NCBI GenBank assembly: GCA_946886875.1
Contig: CAMPJN010000140.1
Location: forward strand, 1-8,720
Reading direction: 5' to 3'
Origin: an uncultured Pseudomonas sp.
GTDB lineage: Bacteria > Pseudomonadota > Gammaproteobacteria > Pseudomonadales > Pseudomonadaceae
DNA length: 8,720 nucleotides
The notes under the pieces are model-generated. The model was not told where the DNA came from, made no database searches, and worked only from the letters and a program-made list of their open reading frames with translations. Numbering within the stretch: position 1 is the stretch's first letter; every line of letters starts with the position of its first letter. Positions 1 through 6,349 of the stretch are shown here, one piece after another. The position numbers and the translations under genes were made by a program.

Positions 1-1070
1 GACATGTAGTAGAAGCCGACATCCAGCGACACCCCGTCCTCCTTGGCGTAGCTGAGGATCAGGTAGCTGTGCAGCGAGGAGTTCACCGCGAACAGCGCGC
101 CAAACACCATCAAGCCGCCGAGCAGCAGCCAATGCGCCGATAGTTCGGTGCCGAGGCCCAGGGCGATGGCTGCCGGTAGGCCGGCCAGCACCGCGGCCCA
201 GGCAAAGGCGGCGCGGCCATCCGGCACCCGGCCGCTGAGCTTGTTAGTAAGCGCCGGGGCGAAGGATTGCACCATGCCGTAGCCGATCACCCAGGCGGCG
301 AGAAAGCCGCCGACCAGCCAGAAATCCCAACCAAACACGCTGGACAGGTACACCGGCAGCGCCACCACAAACCAGACATCACGGGCGCCGAACAGGAACA
401 GTCGCGCCGCCGAGAGGATGTTGATCGCCCGGCTCTTCGACAGGATGTCGCGAAATTTCGGCTTGGCCTTGGCCTTGCCCAGATCCTTTTTCAGCAGGAA
501 CAAGCTGACCAGCCAGATCACCGCCAATACGGCTGCCATGGCCAGCACCGCGCCGGCGAAGCCGAGCAGGGCGAGGAGGGCGCCGCCCATAAAGAAGCCC
601 ACGCCCTTGAGCGCATTCTTCGAACCGGTAAGGATCGCCACCCATCTGTACAGCGTGCCTTGCTGGCTGTCCGGCACCAGCAGTTTGATCGAGCTTTTGG
701 CGCTCATCTTGTTCAGGTCTTTGGCGATGCCGGACAGCGCCTGGGCGCCCATCACCCAGGGAATCGTCAGCCAGGCCGCCGGCACCGTGAGCATCAACAA
801 GGCCGCGATTTGCAGGCCCAGGCCGATATTCATGGTGCGATTCAGGCCGAGTCGCGCGCCCAAGTAACCGCCGAGCAGGTTGGTGACCACACCGAAGATT
901 TCGTAGAACAGAAACAACAGGGCGATCTGCAGCGGGCTGTAACCCAGCTCATGGAAATGCAGCACCACCAGCATGCGCAGCGCGCCATCGGTCAGGGTGA
1001 AGGCCCAGTAGTTGCCGGTTACCAGCAGGTATTGGCGTACTTCGGGCGCTAGGCGGGATAGGGCGTGCAT
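1..1070 (-). CDS. arsJ: ArsJ, organoarsenical (1-arseno-3-phosphoglycerate) MFS exporter, 3' end outside the window
   Basis: Inner-membrane permease of the major facilitator superfamily. With the GAPDH encoded just upstream it removes arsenate by exporting 1-arseno-3-phosphoglycerate. The frame is open from an ATG at 1070 to the window edge, giving 356 complete codons; the family is about 400 residues, so only a short C-terminal piece is missing. It starts MHALSRLAPEVRQYLLVTGN and then shows repeated hydrophobic segments rich in Gly, Ala and Leu, with a charged central cytoplasmic loop (KKDLGKAKAKPKFRD) between the two halves, as in MFS proteins. The segments GTLYRWVAILTGSKNALKG and FLFGARDVWFVVALPVYLSS resemble ArsJ as I recall it. 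An AGGA Shine-Dalgarno lies 6 bases before the ATG. The name rests on family resemblance plus the adjacent GAPDH and ArsR genes. A different MFS transporter is possible but unlikely in this context. Confidence 0.88.
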   Translation of the reverse strand, partial: MHALSRLAPEVRQYLLVTGNYWAFTLTDGALRMLVVLHFHELGYSPLQIALLFLFYEIFGVVTNLLGGYLGARLGLNRTMNIGLGLQIAALLMLTVPAAWLTIPWVMGAQALSGIAKDLNKMSAKSSIKLLVPDSQQGTLYRWVAILTGSKNALKGVGFFMGGALLALLGFAGAVLAMAAVLAVIWLVSLFLLKKDLGKAKAKPKFRDILSKSRAINILSAARLFLFGARDVWFVVALPVYLSSVFGWDFWLVGGFLAAWVIGYGMVQSFAPALTNKLSGRVPDGRAAFAWAAVLAGLPAAIALGLGTELSAHWLLLGGLMVFGALFAVNSSLHSYLILSYAKEDGVSLDVGFYYM

Positions 1071-1093
1071 GGGAAATCCTGTATATCAACGGC

Positions 1094-1196
1094 GTAGGTT
1101 GGCGCTGAACCTGCGAAGCCCAACAGGGAGCGCGTAGCCGCTCCGCTCGAGGCTCTGCGTGTTGTGTTGGGCTTCGCGGAGCTCAGCCCAACCTAC
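1094..1196. repeat. Long imperfect hairpin (palindromic repeat) between gapdh and arsJ
   Basis: Two 32-base arms, 1094-1125 and 1165-1196, are inverted copies. The outer 9 bases (GTAGGTTGG / CCAACCTAC) and inner 13 bases (GCGAAGCCCAACA / TGTTGGGCTTCGC) match exactly, while about 10 bases between them differ. The intervening 39 bases also contain partly complementary pieces (CGTAGCC / GGCTCTGCG), so the transcript could fold into one extended stem-loop. The arms look like the GTAGGTTGGGCT...GCGAAGCCCAACA intergenic repeats of pseudomonads. Being inside an operon, it may reduce or stabilise expression across the gapdh-arsJ junction; this is inference. Confidence 0.7.
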
Positions 1197-1203
1197 CTAG
1201 ACC

Positions 1204-1235
1204 GTAGCCCGGCTTGAGCGCAGCGATACCCGGGA
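1204..1235. repeat. REP-like palindrome just downstream of gapdh
   Basis: The repeat begins GTAGCCCGGCTTGAG and ends in CCCGGGAT. CCCGG at 1208-1212 pairs with CCGGG at 1230-1234. Its GTAGCCCGG start is shared with the REP pair at 7479-7547, so it is a diverged member of the same broad intergenic repeat class. It lies 3 bases beyond the gapdh stop codon and directly beside the larger hairpin, so the two probably fold independently in the mRNA. Confidence 0.55.
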
Positions 1236-1238
1236 TTC

Positions 1239-2243
1239 TCAGCCAGCCGCGCCAACCATCCGCGCCAATTCCACGGTGCGGTTGGCGTAGCCCCATTCGT
1301 TGTCGTACCAGGCGTAGAGCTTCACCTGGGTGCCATTGACCACCATGGTCGAGAGCGCATCGATGATCGAAGAGCGCGGGTCGCTGCGGTAGTCGATCGA
1401 TACCAGAGGGCGCTCCTCGTAACCGAGAATGCCCTGCAGCGGGCCAGCGGCTGCCGCCTTGAGCAGCGCGTTGACCTCGTCGACCGTGGTGGCGCGCTCG
1501 ACCTCGAACACGCAATCGGTCAGCGAAGCGTTGGCCAGCGGCACGCGCACCGCATGGCCGTTCAGCTTGCCGCGCAGCTCGGGGAAGATTTCCGCGATGG
1601 CGGTGGCCGAACCGGTAGTGGTGGGGATCAGGCTCATGCCCGAAGCCCGCGCCCGGCGCAGATCCTTGTGCGGCTGGTCGAGAATGCTCTGGGTATTGGT
1701 CAGGTCGTGAATGGTGGTGATCGAGCCGTGGCGGATGCCGAGGTTCTCGTGGATCACCTTGACCACCGGCGCCAGGCAGTTGGTGGTGCAGGACGCGGCG
1801 GTGACGATGCGGTGCTGCGCCGGGTCGAACAGTTCATGGTTGACGCCCATGACCACGTTCAGCGCGCCGGCTTCCTTGACCGGCGCGCTGACCACCACGC
1901 GCTTGACGCCCTGATCCAGATAACCCTGCAGCACCGCGACTGTCTTCATCTTGCCGCTGGCTTCGATCACCAGATCACAGCCGCTCCAGTCGGTCTCGGC
2001 GATGGCTTTGTTGGCAGTGACCTTGATCCGCTTGCTGTCGATAACGATGCAATCGCCGTCGCTGCTGGCCTCATGCTGCCAGCGGCCATGCACAGAATCG
2101 AAATTGAGCAGATGGGCGTGGGTCGCGGCATCGCCGGCCGGGTCGTTAATCTGCACGAATTCCAGCTCCGGCCAACCCCAGGCGGCGCGCAGCGCCAGGC
2201 GGCCGATACGGCCAAAACCGTTGATACCTACCTTGATAGTCAT
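1239..2243 (-). CDS. ArsJ-associated glyceraldehyde-3-phosphate dehydrogenase
   Basis: Cytosolic NAD-type GAPDH of 334 residues, the normal family length. In this setting it is expected to use arsenate instead of phosphate and yield 1-arseno-3-phosphoglycerate for export by ArsJ. The Rossmann motif [10 protein letters not shown] is at residues 6-15. The acidic residue of IND (31-33) favours NAD over NADP. The catalytic cysteine is C152 in SCTTNC (151-156), the catalytic histidine is H179 in TTIHD, and the C-terminal signature [11 protein letters not shown] is at 312-322. All key residues are present, so the enzyme should be active. The ATG at 2243 has a GGGAG ribosome site 8 bases upstream. 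The gene begins 24 bases after the ynfA stop and is followed by arsJ after a 168-base gap filled with repeats. Its role in arsenate resistance rather than central glycolysis is inferred from ArsR and ArsJ being neighbours. Confidence 0.93.
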   Translation of the reverse strand: MTIKVGINGFGRIGRLALRAAWGWPELEFVQINDPAGDAATHAHLLNFDSVHGRWQHEASSDGDCIVIDSKRIKVTANKAIAETDWSGCDLVIEASGKMKTVAVLQGYLDQGVKRVVVSAPVKEAGALNVVMGVNHELFDPAQHRIVTAASCTTNCLAPVVKVIHENLGIRHGSITTIHDLTNTQSILDQPHKDLRRARASGMSLIPTTTGSATAIAEIFPELRGKLNGHAVRVPLANASLTDCVFEVERATTVDEVNALLKAAAAGPLQGILGYEERPLVSIDYRSDPRSSIIDALSTMVVNGTQVKLYAWYDNEWGYANRTVELARMVGAAG

Positions 2244-2267
2244 AAACGAGCTCCCGTTAGAAAGTGA

Positions 2268-2594
2268 TTAAATATTGCGCGGCGCAAACATGATGATCGC
2301 CATGCCGAGCATGGCCACGCCGGCCCCCAACAAGTCCCAATGGCTCGGGCGTATGCCATCGACCAGCCACAACCAGATAATCGCCATCGCCACATAAACC
2401 CCGCCATAGGCGGCGTACACCCGGCCGGCAGTGGTCGGGTGCAGCGTCAGCAGCCAGGCGAATAGCGCCAGCGACACAGCGGCCGGCAGCAGCAACCAGA
2501 TGCTCTTGCCCTGCTTGAGCCACAGGTAAGGCAGATAGCAGCCGAGGATCTCGGCCAGGGCGGTGAGCATGAACAGGCCCAGGGTATTGAGCAT
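2268..2594 (-). CDS. ynfA: YnfA family (UPF0060) small inner-membrane protein
   Basis: A 108-residue, very hydrophobic protein, the usual length for the YnfA/UPF0060 family, which is related to small multidrug-resistance type transporters. Four membrane segments can be seen at about residues 3-26, 31-52, 58-80 and 86-105. Short charged or polar turns separate them (KQGKS, HPTTAGR, DGIRPSH). The motifs [13 protein letters not shown] and [16 protein letters not shown] are typical of the family. The ATG at 2594 has only a weak GGGA ribosome site. It lies between the arsR region and gapdh, in the same direction and only 24 bases from gapdh, so it is probably co-transcribed under ArsR. Its substrate is unknown; a part in arsenic or other toxicant efflux is suggested only by its position. 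Confidence 0.85.
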   Translation of the reverse strand: MLNTLGLFMLTALAEILGCYLPYLWLKQGKSIWLLLPAAVSLALFAWLLTLHPTTAGRVYAAYGGVYVAMAIIWLWLVDGIRPSHWDLLGAGVAMLGMAIIMFAPRNI

Positions 2595-2709
2595 GGCGAG
2601 TGATCCCGGAAGTCAGATAGTGGCTGGCACTTGGCGCGATACCCAGGCGGGCCGCGCTTGGTATTTCGGCCAGCTCGCTGTCGAGATGGGGCAGATGGTC
2701 GTCGTACAT
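2595..2709 (-). pseudogene. Possible 5' remnant of arsH between arsR and ynfA
   Basis: An ATG at 2709 with a good ribosome site (GGAG, 7 bases upstream) opens a frame whose first 38 codons have plausible codon use. The peptide begins MYDDHLPHLDSELAEI and continues with AARLGIAPSASH. From memory this resembles the variable N-terminus of ArsH (LPNLD...ARLG...PS.H), the NADPH-flavin organoarsenical oxidase often found next to arsR. The conserved ArsH segment that should follow (RILLLYGSLR) is absent. The frame instead runs into ynfA in a different phase and reads as shadow to its stop at 2257. The likely explanation is an arsH gene lost by deletion, with ynfA now following its 5' end. A short leader peptide coupled to ynfA translation is an alternative. 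I could not run an alignment. Confidence 0.4.
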
Positions 2710-2744
2710 CGATTCGCTCCAGGTGCTTGGCAGGCTGGCCGGGT

Positions 2745-3101
2745 TCAGCAGTGGTTGGCCTGACGCTCGGGGCGCTGGTCCATGGCTTCGAGGCGCTCGG
2801 CGTCGGCGTTCAGCCAGTCTTGGTTGGCCTCCAGGGTGATGTGCAATATCTCGCGCACCCAGGCTGGCAGATCCGGGTGCAGGCGGTAGTACACCCACTG
2901 GCCGCGGCGCCGGTCGGCCAGCAGGCCACAGTTGCGTAGTTGGGCCAGATGCCGGGAAATTTTCGGCTGGCTTTCACCTAAGGCACAGGTCAGCTCGCAG
3001 ACGCACAATTCCTGTTCGCGGGTAACCAGCAGCAGCGTGCGCACGCGGGTTTCGTCGGACAGGCATTTGAAGATGTTGGTCGGGTTCATAGGCTCGGCCA
3101 T
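2745..3101 (-). CDS. arsR: ArsR family arsenite-responsive transcriptional repressor
   Basis: A 118-residue winged-helix repressor that should bind DNA as a dimer and release it on binding As(III) or Sb(III). Core ArsR features are FKCLSDETRVRTLLLV (11-26), the metal-site loop ELCVCELTCAL (31-41), the recognition helix SQPKISRHLAQLR (44-56) and the wing RRRGQWVYYRLHPDLPAW (64-81). Cys33 and Cys35 match the CVC pair of E. coli ArsR. The third cysteine is at 39, one position later than in E. coli. The start chosen is the ATG at 3101, with GAGAG 5 bases upstream. An ATG at 3089 (114 residues) is also possible. The frame extends to 3218, but that would put coding sequence over the promoter and operator. 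It is the first gene of the arsenic operon and probably represses itself. Confidence 0.92.
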   Translation of the reverse strand: MAEPMNPTNIFKCLSDETRVRTLLLVTREQELCVCELTCALGESQPKISRHLAQLRNCGLLADRRRGQWVYYRLHPDLPAWVREILHITLEANQDWLNADAERLEAMDQRPERQANHC

Positions 3102-3179
3102 GAGTACTCTCGTAAACGGATTGATGGATGGGCCGCGAGGTATGGATGCCCTACCGTTCGTCGTCATAACATCTGGATT

Positions 3180-3209
3180 CTCGAATATACGTCTATCCAT
3201 ATATTTGAG
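3180..3209 (-). promoter_or_regulatory. Probable ArsR operator
   Basis: On the minus strand, CTCAAATATA and TATATTCGAG form an inverted repeat with 9 of 10 bases matching and a 10-base spacer. It lies about 80 bases upstream of the arsR start, is AT-rich against a GC-rich background, and overlaps the candidate promoter. This is the expected arrangement for ArsR autoregulation. Binding by this ArsR is inferred. Confidence 0.7.
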
Positions 3210-3213
3210 TAAA
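3184..3213 (-). promoter_or_regulatory. Candidate sigma-70 promoter of the arsR operon
   Basis: On the minus strand, TTTACT (3213-3208) and TATATT (3189-3184) are separated by 18 bases. The -10 element is close to consensus and the -35 is only moderate. The -10 lies in one arm of the operator, so a bound repressor would block RNA polymerase. Transcription would start near 3177, leaving a leader of about 75 bases before arsR. Confidence 0.5.
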
Positions 3214-3260
3214 GCCAAGACGGGAAATAGTTCTGAACGTTCGGGGGAGGGCAGCTGTGT

Positions 3261-3626
3261 TCAGCGCGGCGGGCCAATCAGCTCATGCACTTTGGCGATG
3301 ACGTCGGCGATATCGAATGGCTTGTCGAAAACTGCGGCGAACAACTCGGGGCTGGCCCGGCCGAGGCTGCCTTGGGCTCCGCTCATCAGGATGATCGGGC
3401 AATTGCATGGGCACGGCCGTGAGCGAATGGCGCGGGCGAACTCGAGGCCGTCCATGCGCGGCATCATGAAATCGGTAATCACCAGCAAGGGTTGCTCATG
3501 GTCGAGTATCTCGAGGCCCTTTTGCCCATTGCTGGCTTTGACCACCATATAGCCCTCGTCTTCCAGGGCGTAAGCGAGAATATCTGCAATCAGATATTCG
3601 TCGTCGACCACCAGAATACTGGTCAT
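3261..3626 (-). CDS. Stand-alone CheY-like response regulator receiver
   Basis: A cytosolic receiver domain of 121 residues with no output domain. The acidic pair is D8-D9 in ILVVDDE, the phospho-acceptor is D52 in LLVITDFMMPRMDG, the switch serine is S82 in ILMSGA, and the conserved lysine is K102 in FDKPFD. All residues needed for phosphorylation are present. An unusual PCPCNCP stretch (71-77, three cysteines) lies just before beta-strand 4. It is the last gene of the kinase-KaiC-receiver unit, 24 bases after the kaiC-like stop, so the PAS kinase encoded upstream is its likely phosphate donor. With no DNA-binding or enzymatic domain, it probably acts through protein contact. One idea is contact with the KaiC-like protein, which is inference. 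The ribosome site before the ATG at 3626 is weak, consistent with translation coupled to the gene before it. Confidence 0.9.
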   Translation of the reverse strand: MTSILVVDDEYLIADILAYALEDEGYMVVKASNGQKGLEILDHEQPLLVITDFMMPRMDGLEFARAIRSRPCPCNCPIILMSGAQGSLGRASPELFAAVFDKPFDIADVIAKVHELIGPPR

Positions 3627-3650
3627 GAGATGTCGGCCCCGGTCCTGGCT

Positions 3651-5093
3651 TCAGGTATTGCCAGTGGGCTTGGCGGAGCCGGATAAAACTGCCTCTGCAT
3701 GTTTGAAAGCCTTGTTGAGATCAATGCCGTGGTCGTTGATGACCACTTCCAGAAGCGCGGGATCGTAAACGCTGTCTCGCATTTTAAGGATGGACAGGAG
3801 TCGCTTTAGTTCAGAGTTCAATTCGACGAAACGCATCAGCACCAGGTTGTCGACGATGCCCGACAAACCTGGACCTGGCGCGTTGATCTCGGAGCCGAAC
3901 AGGTCGCGCATTTCCCAGCTGGCGAACACGGTGACGCCAAGGGCGCGCAGTTCGTTCATCAGTGCGCTGAAGAATTCGACCAGGCGCTCGGGATTGGTGC
4001 TGGTGCGCGCCATACCGCCGAGGCTGTCGATAAACAGCCGCTTGATACGTTTTCCCCTGACCGTTTCGAGCAGGCGCGCGCCGAGGCCGTCGAGTAACCC
4101 TTCGGTGGTGGGCTGCCAGAGCAGGTGCATGGCGCCGCTGTCTTCCAGGGCTTGCAGGTCGATACCGATAGCGCGTGCTTTCAGGCGGGTGCGCTGGGGC
4201 GTTTCGTAGAAACCGAACAGCAGCCCCGGCTCATCCACGCTCGACTGGGCGAGGAAGTTGATCCCCAGGCTGGTCTTGCCAATTCCCGAGGGGCCCATGA
4301 CCAAGGTCACCGAGGAGCGTGGCAGGCCGCCGCCGATCATCCTGTCGAGGTTGGCGAGGCCGCTGTTGACCCGCTTCAGATCGGCGCTGTCCGGCAGCGA
4401 TGGTCGGCTGTACAGGCTTTCCAAGCGTGGATAGACGACCATCCCGGCATCGCCGATTTCGCATTCATGCAAGCCCGCCAGTGCGCCGCTGCCGCGGGTT
4501 TTGCGCAGGTGGATACGGCGAACCGAGCGGCTACCGTAGAGCTCCTCGCTCAGTTCGATAATGCCGTCGACCATGGTGTGTTCCGGGCTGCCGTCGTCCT
4601 GCCGCGAACTGGTGAGAAATAGCACGGTGCAGCCGGCAAAAGCCGCGTGACCTTGCAATTCGGTGATGAATTTCTTGGTATCGAGCTGGTTGTTGGCTTT
4701 GCTGCGGGCATTCAGCAGGCCATCGACGATCAGCACCGTGGCCTGTTGCCGGCCGATCTCGCGACGCAGCAAGCGGACCACTTCGTCGAGGCCTTCATGA
4801 TCCAGGGTGTCGAAGGCGCTGATGAACTGAATCTCCGCACCCACTTTGCTGTTATCGAAGAAGCTCAAGGTCGAGAGAAACTGAAATAAGCGTTCATGGG
4901 TTTCCGCCAGCAAGGTGACGACCAGCACCCTGCCACCGTTGCGCACATGGTTGAAGGCGATCTGGTGGGCAAGAATGGTTTTGCCCGACCCCGGCCGGCC
5001 TTGAATGATATAGGAGGCTCCAGCGACCAGGCCGCCCTGCAATATAGCGTCGAGCCCGGCGATTCCGCTTTGAATGCGTGCTAACTGTTCCAA
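3651..5093 (-). CDS. KaiC-like double-domain RecA-fold ATPase (TTG start)
   Basis: A 480-residue soluble ATPase with two KaiC/RecA domains. Domain 1 has SGIAGLDAILQGG (9-21), Walker A GRPGSGKT (32-39) and Walker B ATVLIVDG (118-125). Domain 2 has SGLANLDRMIGGGLP (244-258), Walker A GPSGIGKT (267-274) and Walker B RLFIDSLGG (352-360). By eye-alignment with cyanobacterial KaiC, S411 falls at the Ser431 autophosphorylation site but Gly412 replaces Thr432. The paired glutamates after the first beta-strand are reduced to one per domain (E64, E297). The protein ends soon after the SGS motif and lacks the KaiA-binding tail. The start is TTG at 5093: a stop lies six codons upstream with no better start after it, and AAAGGCGGA precedes it at proper spacing. 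It lies between a histidine kinase and a receiver, so a signalling role is likely. An actual clock function is not implied. Confidence 0.92.
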   Translation of the reverse strand: MEQLARIQSGIAGLDAILQGGLVAGASYIIQGRPGSGKTILAHQIAFNHVRNGGRVLVVTLLAETHERLFQFLSTLSFFDNSKVGAEIQFISAFDTLDHEGLDEVVRLLRREIGRQQATVLIVDGLLNARSKANNQLDTKKFITELQGHAAFAGCTVLFLTSSRQDDGSPEHTMVDGIIELSEELYGSRSVRRIHLRKTRGSGALAGLHECEIGDAGMVVYPRLESLYSRPSLPDSADLKRVNSGLANLDRMIGGGLPRSSVTLVMGPSGIGKTSLGINFLAQSSVDEPGLLFGFYETPQRTRLKARAIGIDLQALEDSGAMHLLWQPTTEGLLDGLGARLLETVRGKRIKRLFIDSLGGMARTSTNPERLVEFFSALMNELRALGVTVFASWEMRDLFGSEINAPGPGLSGIVDNLVLMRFVELNSELKRLLSILKMRDSVYDPALLEVVINDHGIDLNKAFKHAEAVLSGSAKPTGNT

Positions 5094-5098
5094 TGTCG

Positions 5099-5107
5099 TC
5101 CGCCTTT
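5099..5107 (-). promoter_or_regulatory. Ribosome binding site supporting the TTG start of the kaiC-like gene
   Basis: AAAGGCGGA on the minus strand ends 5 bases before the TTG at 5093. An in-frame TAA lies six codons upstream of the TTG, and no ATG or GTG lies between them, so this site fixes the start. Confidence 0.6.
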
Positions 5108-5146
5108 GTTAGATGGTGGCCCTGTGGGCCGCCCGTTAATTCTTTA

Positions 5147-6349
5147 CTAAGCGACCCCGCTGGATTGCAGCGAACCCGCTTCGGCAGGGTCGTTGGCGGC
5201 ACCTTCGTCTGCAGGCCCGGCCATGGCGGGCAGGTACAGGGTTATGGTGGTGCCGCGGCCGACATCGCTGTCGACTTTGATCGAGCCTTGCAGGCTCTTG
5301 GCGAAACCATATACCTGGCTCAGGCCCAGGCCGGTGCCCTGTTCGAAGCCCTTGGTGGTGAAAAAGGGCTCGAAGATGCGCGCGAGGTCGTCGGGGGGAA
5401 TGCCCACGCCCTTGTCGCTGACCGAGATCAGCACATAGGGGCCGTGGAGGTTGTCCCATTCGCCCTGCATCAGTCGATTCTCCGCGCGCAGGCGAATTTC
5501 GCCGGCGCCCTCCAGGGCATCGCGGGCATTAAGAATCAGGTTGAGCAGGGACATCTCCAGCTGACTCAGGTCGAGTTGCAGCGGGTACAGCGGCTGGTCC
5601 AGCTCCAGTTTCAGGGTGGTTCCCTTGGGCAGGGCCTGAGCCAGGAATGCCTGGGCGCTCGGCAGTACCTTGTGCAGTTCGACGACTTGCGGAGTGGGGT
5701 TCTTGCGTCGGGCGAAGGTCAGCAGGTGCTGGGTCAGTTGGCTGCCGCGCAGGCCGGCCTGATGGATGTTGTCCAGAAGCTCGTGCAGACGCTGCGGATT
5801 TTTCGTGGTGCTGGCCAGTTTCGATGCGCTGATGATGATGGTCAGCAGGTTGTTGAAGTCGTGGGCCAAACCGCCGGTGAGCTGACCCAGGGCCTCGAGC
5901 TTCTGCGCCTGGAACAGTTGCGCGCGCATGTTCTCCAGATGCAGCGCGGCTTCGTGGCTTTGGGTCATGTCGCGGGTGATCTTGGCGAAGCCGATGGGCG
6001 TGCCATCGATATCGCGGACCAATTCCAGCGCCACTTGTGCCCAGAAGCGCGAGCCGTCCTTGCGCAGCCGCCAGCCCTCGTCGTGCGCGCTGCCTTCACG
6101 GCGCACTTGCTCCAATAAGCGCTGTGGTTTGTGGCTGGCGCGATCTTCCTCAGTGTAGAAAATCGACAGGTGCCGGTTCAGCACCTCCTCTGCGTTATAG
6201 CCCTTGATCCGACGGGCGCCGGTATTCCAGGACACGATATAACCTTCGAGGTCCAACATGAATATCGCCAGGTCGGCTACCGATTGCACCAACAGCTTAT
6301 AGCTGGGCTCTGGCAAGCTTTCGTAGTTTGTTACGGGCTCGGAAATCAT
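5147..6349 (-). CDS. Soluble PAS-domain sensor histidine kinase
   Basis: A 400-residue histidine kinase without membrane segments or a signal peptide, so it senses a cytoplasmic cue. Residues about 15-130 form a PAS/PAC domain (FMLDLEGYIVSWNTGARRIK, WRLRKDGSRFWAQVALELV). A coiled linker leads to the HisKA dimerisation helix with phospho-acceptor H163 in GGLAHDFNN. The ATPase domain carries the N box (NLILNARDAL, 270-279), G1 (SDKGVGIP, 311-318), F box (FEPFFTTK, 326-333) and G2 (GTGLGLSQVYG, 338-348). All catalytic motifs look intact. The ligand or cofactor of the PAS domain cannot be told. The ATG at 6349 has a modest GAG-type ribosome site. The gene leads an operon with the kaiC-like gene (53-base gap) and the receiver gene; the receiver is the obvious phosphate acceptor. 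Confidence 0.94.
   Translation of the reverse strand: MISEPVTNYESLPEPSYKLLVQSVADLAIFMLDLEGYIVSWNTGARRIKGYNAEEVLNRHLSIFYTEEDRASHKPQRLLEQVRREGSAHDEGWRLRKDGSRFWAQVALELVRDIDGTPIGFAKITRDMTQSHEAALHLENMRAQLFQAQKLEALGQLTGGLAHDFNNLLTIIISASKLASTTKNPQRLHELLDNIHQAGLRGSQLTQHLLTFARRKNPTPQVVELHKVLPSAQAFLAQALPKGTTLKLELDQPLYPLQLDLSQLEMSLLNLILNARDALEGAGEIRLRAENRLMQGEWDNLHGPYVLISVSDKGVGIPPDDLARIFEPFFTTKGFEQGTGLGLSQVYGFAKSLQGSIKVDSDVGRGTTITLYLPAMAGPADEGAANDPAEAGSLQSSGVA

Noticed and set aside
267..1052. Open frame of 261 codons on the plus strand opposite arsJ
   Set aside because: It is His/Gln-rich antisense to a well-supported membrane transporter, with no ribosome site or domain.
1554..2267. Open frame of 237 codons on the plus strand opposite GAPDH
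   Set aside because: It mirrors the GAPDH codons, has no family likeness, and lies across a fully conserved enzyme.
2257..2898. 213-codon minus-strand frame spanning arsR, the gap and ynfA
   Set aside because: As a whole it is out of frame with both genes. Only the 38 codons after the ATG at 2709 look coding-like, and these are listed as a possible arsH relic.
3102..3218. N-terminal extension of arsR to an ATG at 3218
   Set aside because: It would place coding sequence over the operator and promoter, adds 39 residues unlike ArsR proteins, and the ATG at 3101 has a better ribosome site.
3651..5093. Calling the KaiC-like protein a circadian clock component
   Set aside because: No KaiA or KaiB is in view and key KaiC residues differ; family resemblance supports only an ATPase in a signalling operon.
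5078..6118. Open frame of 346 codons on the plus strand opposite the histidine kinase
   Set aside because: The minus strand encodes a kinase with every catalytic motif in place. The plus-strand product is Gln/Gly/Ala-rich with no recognisable domain, a usual effect of high GC content.
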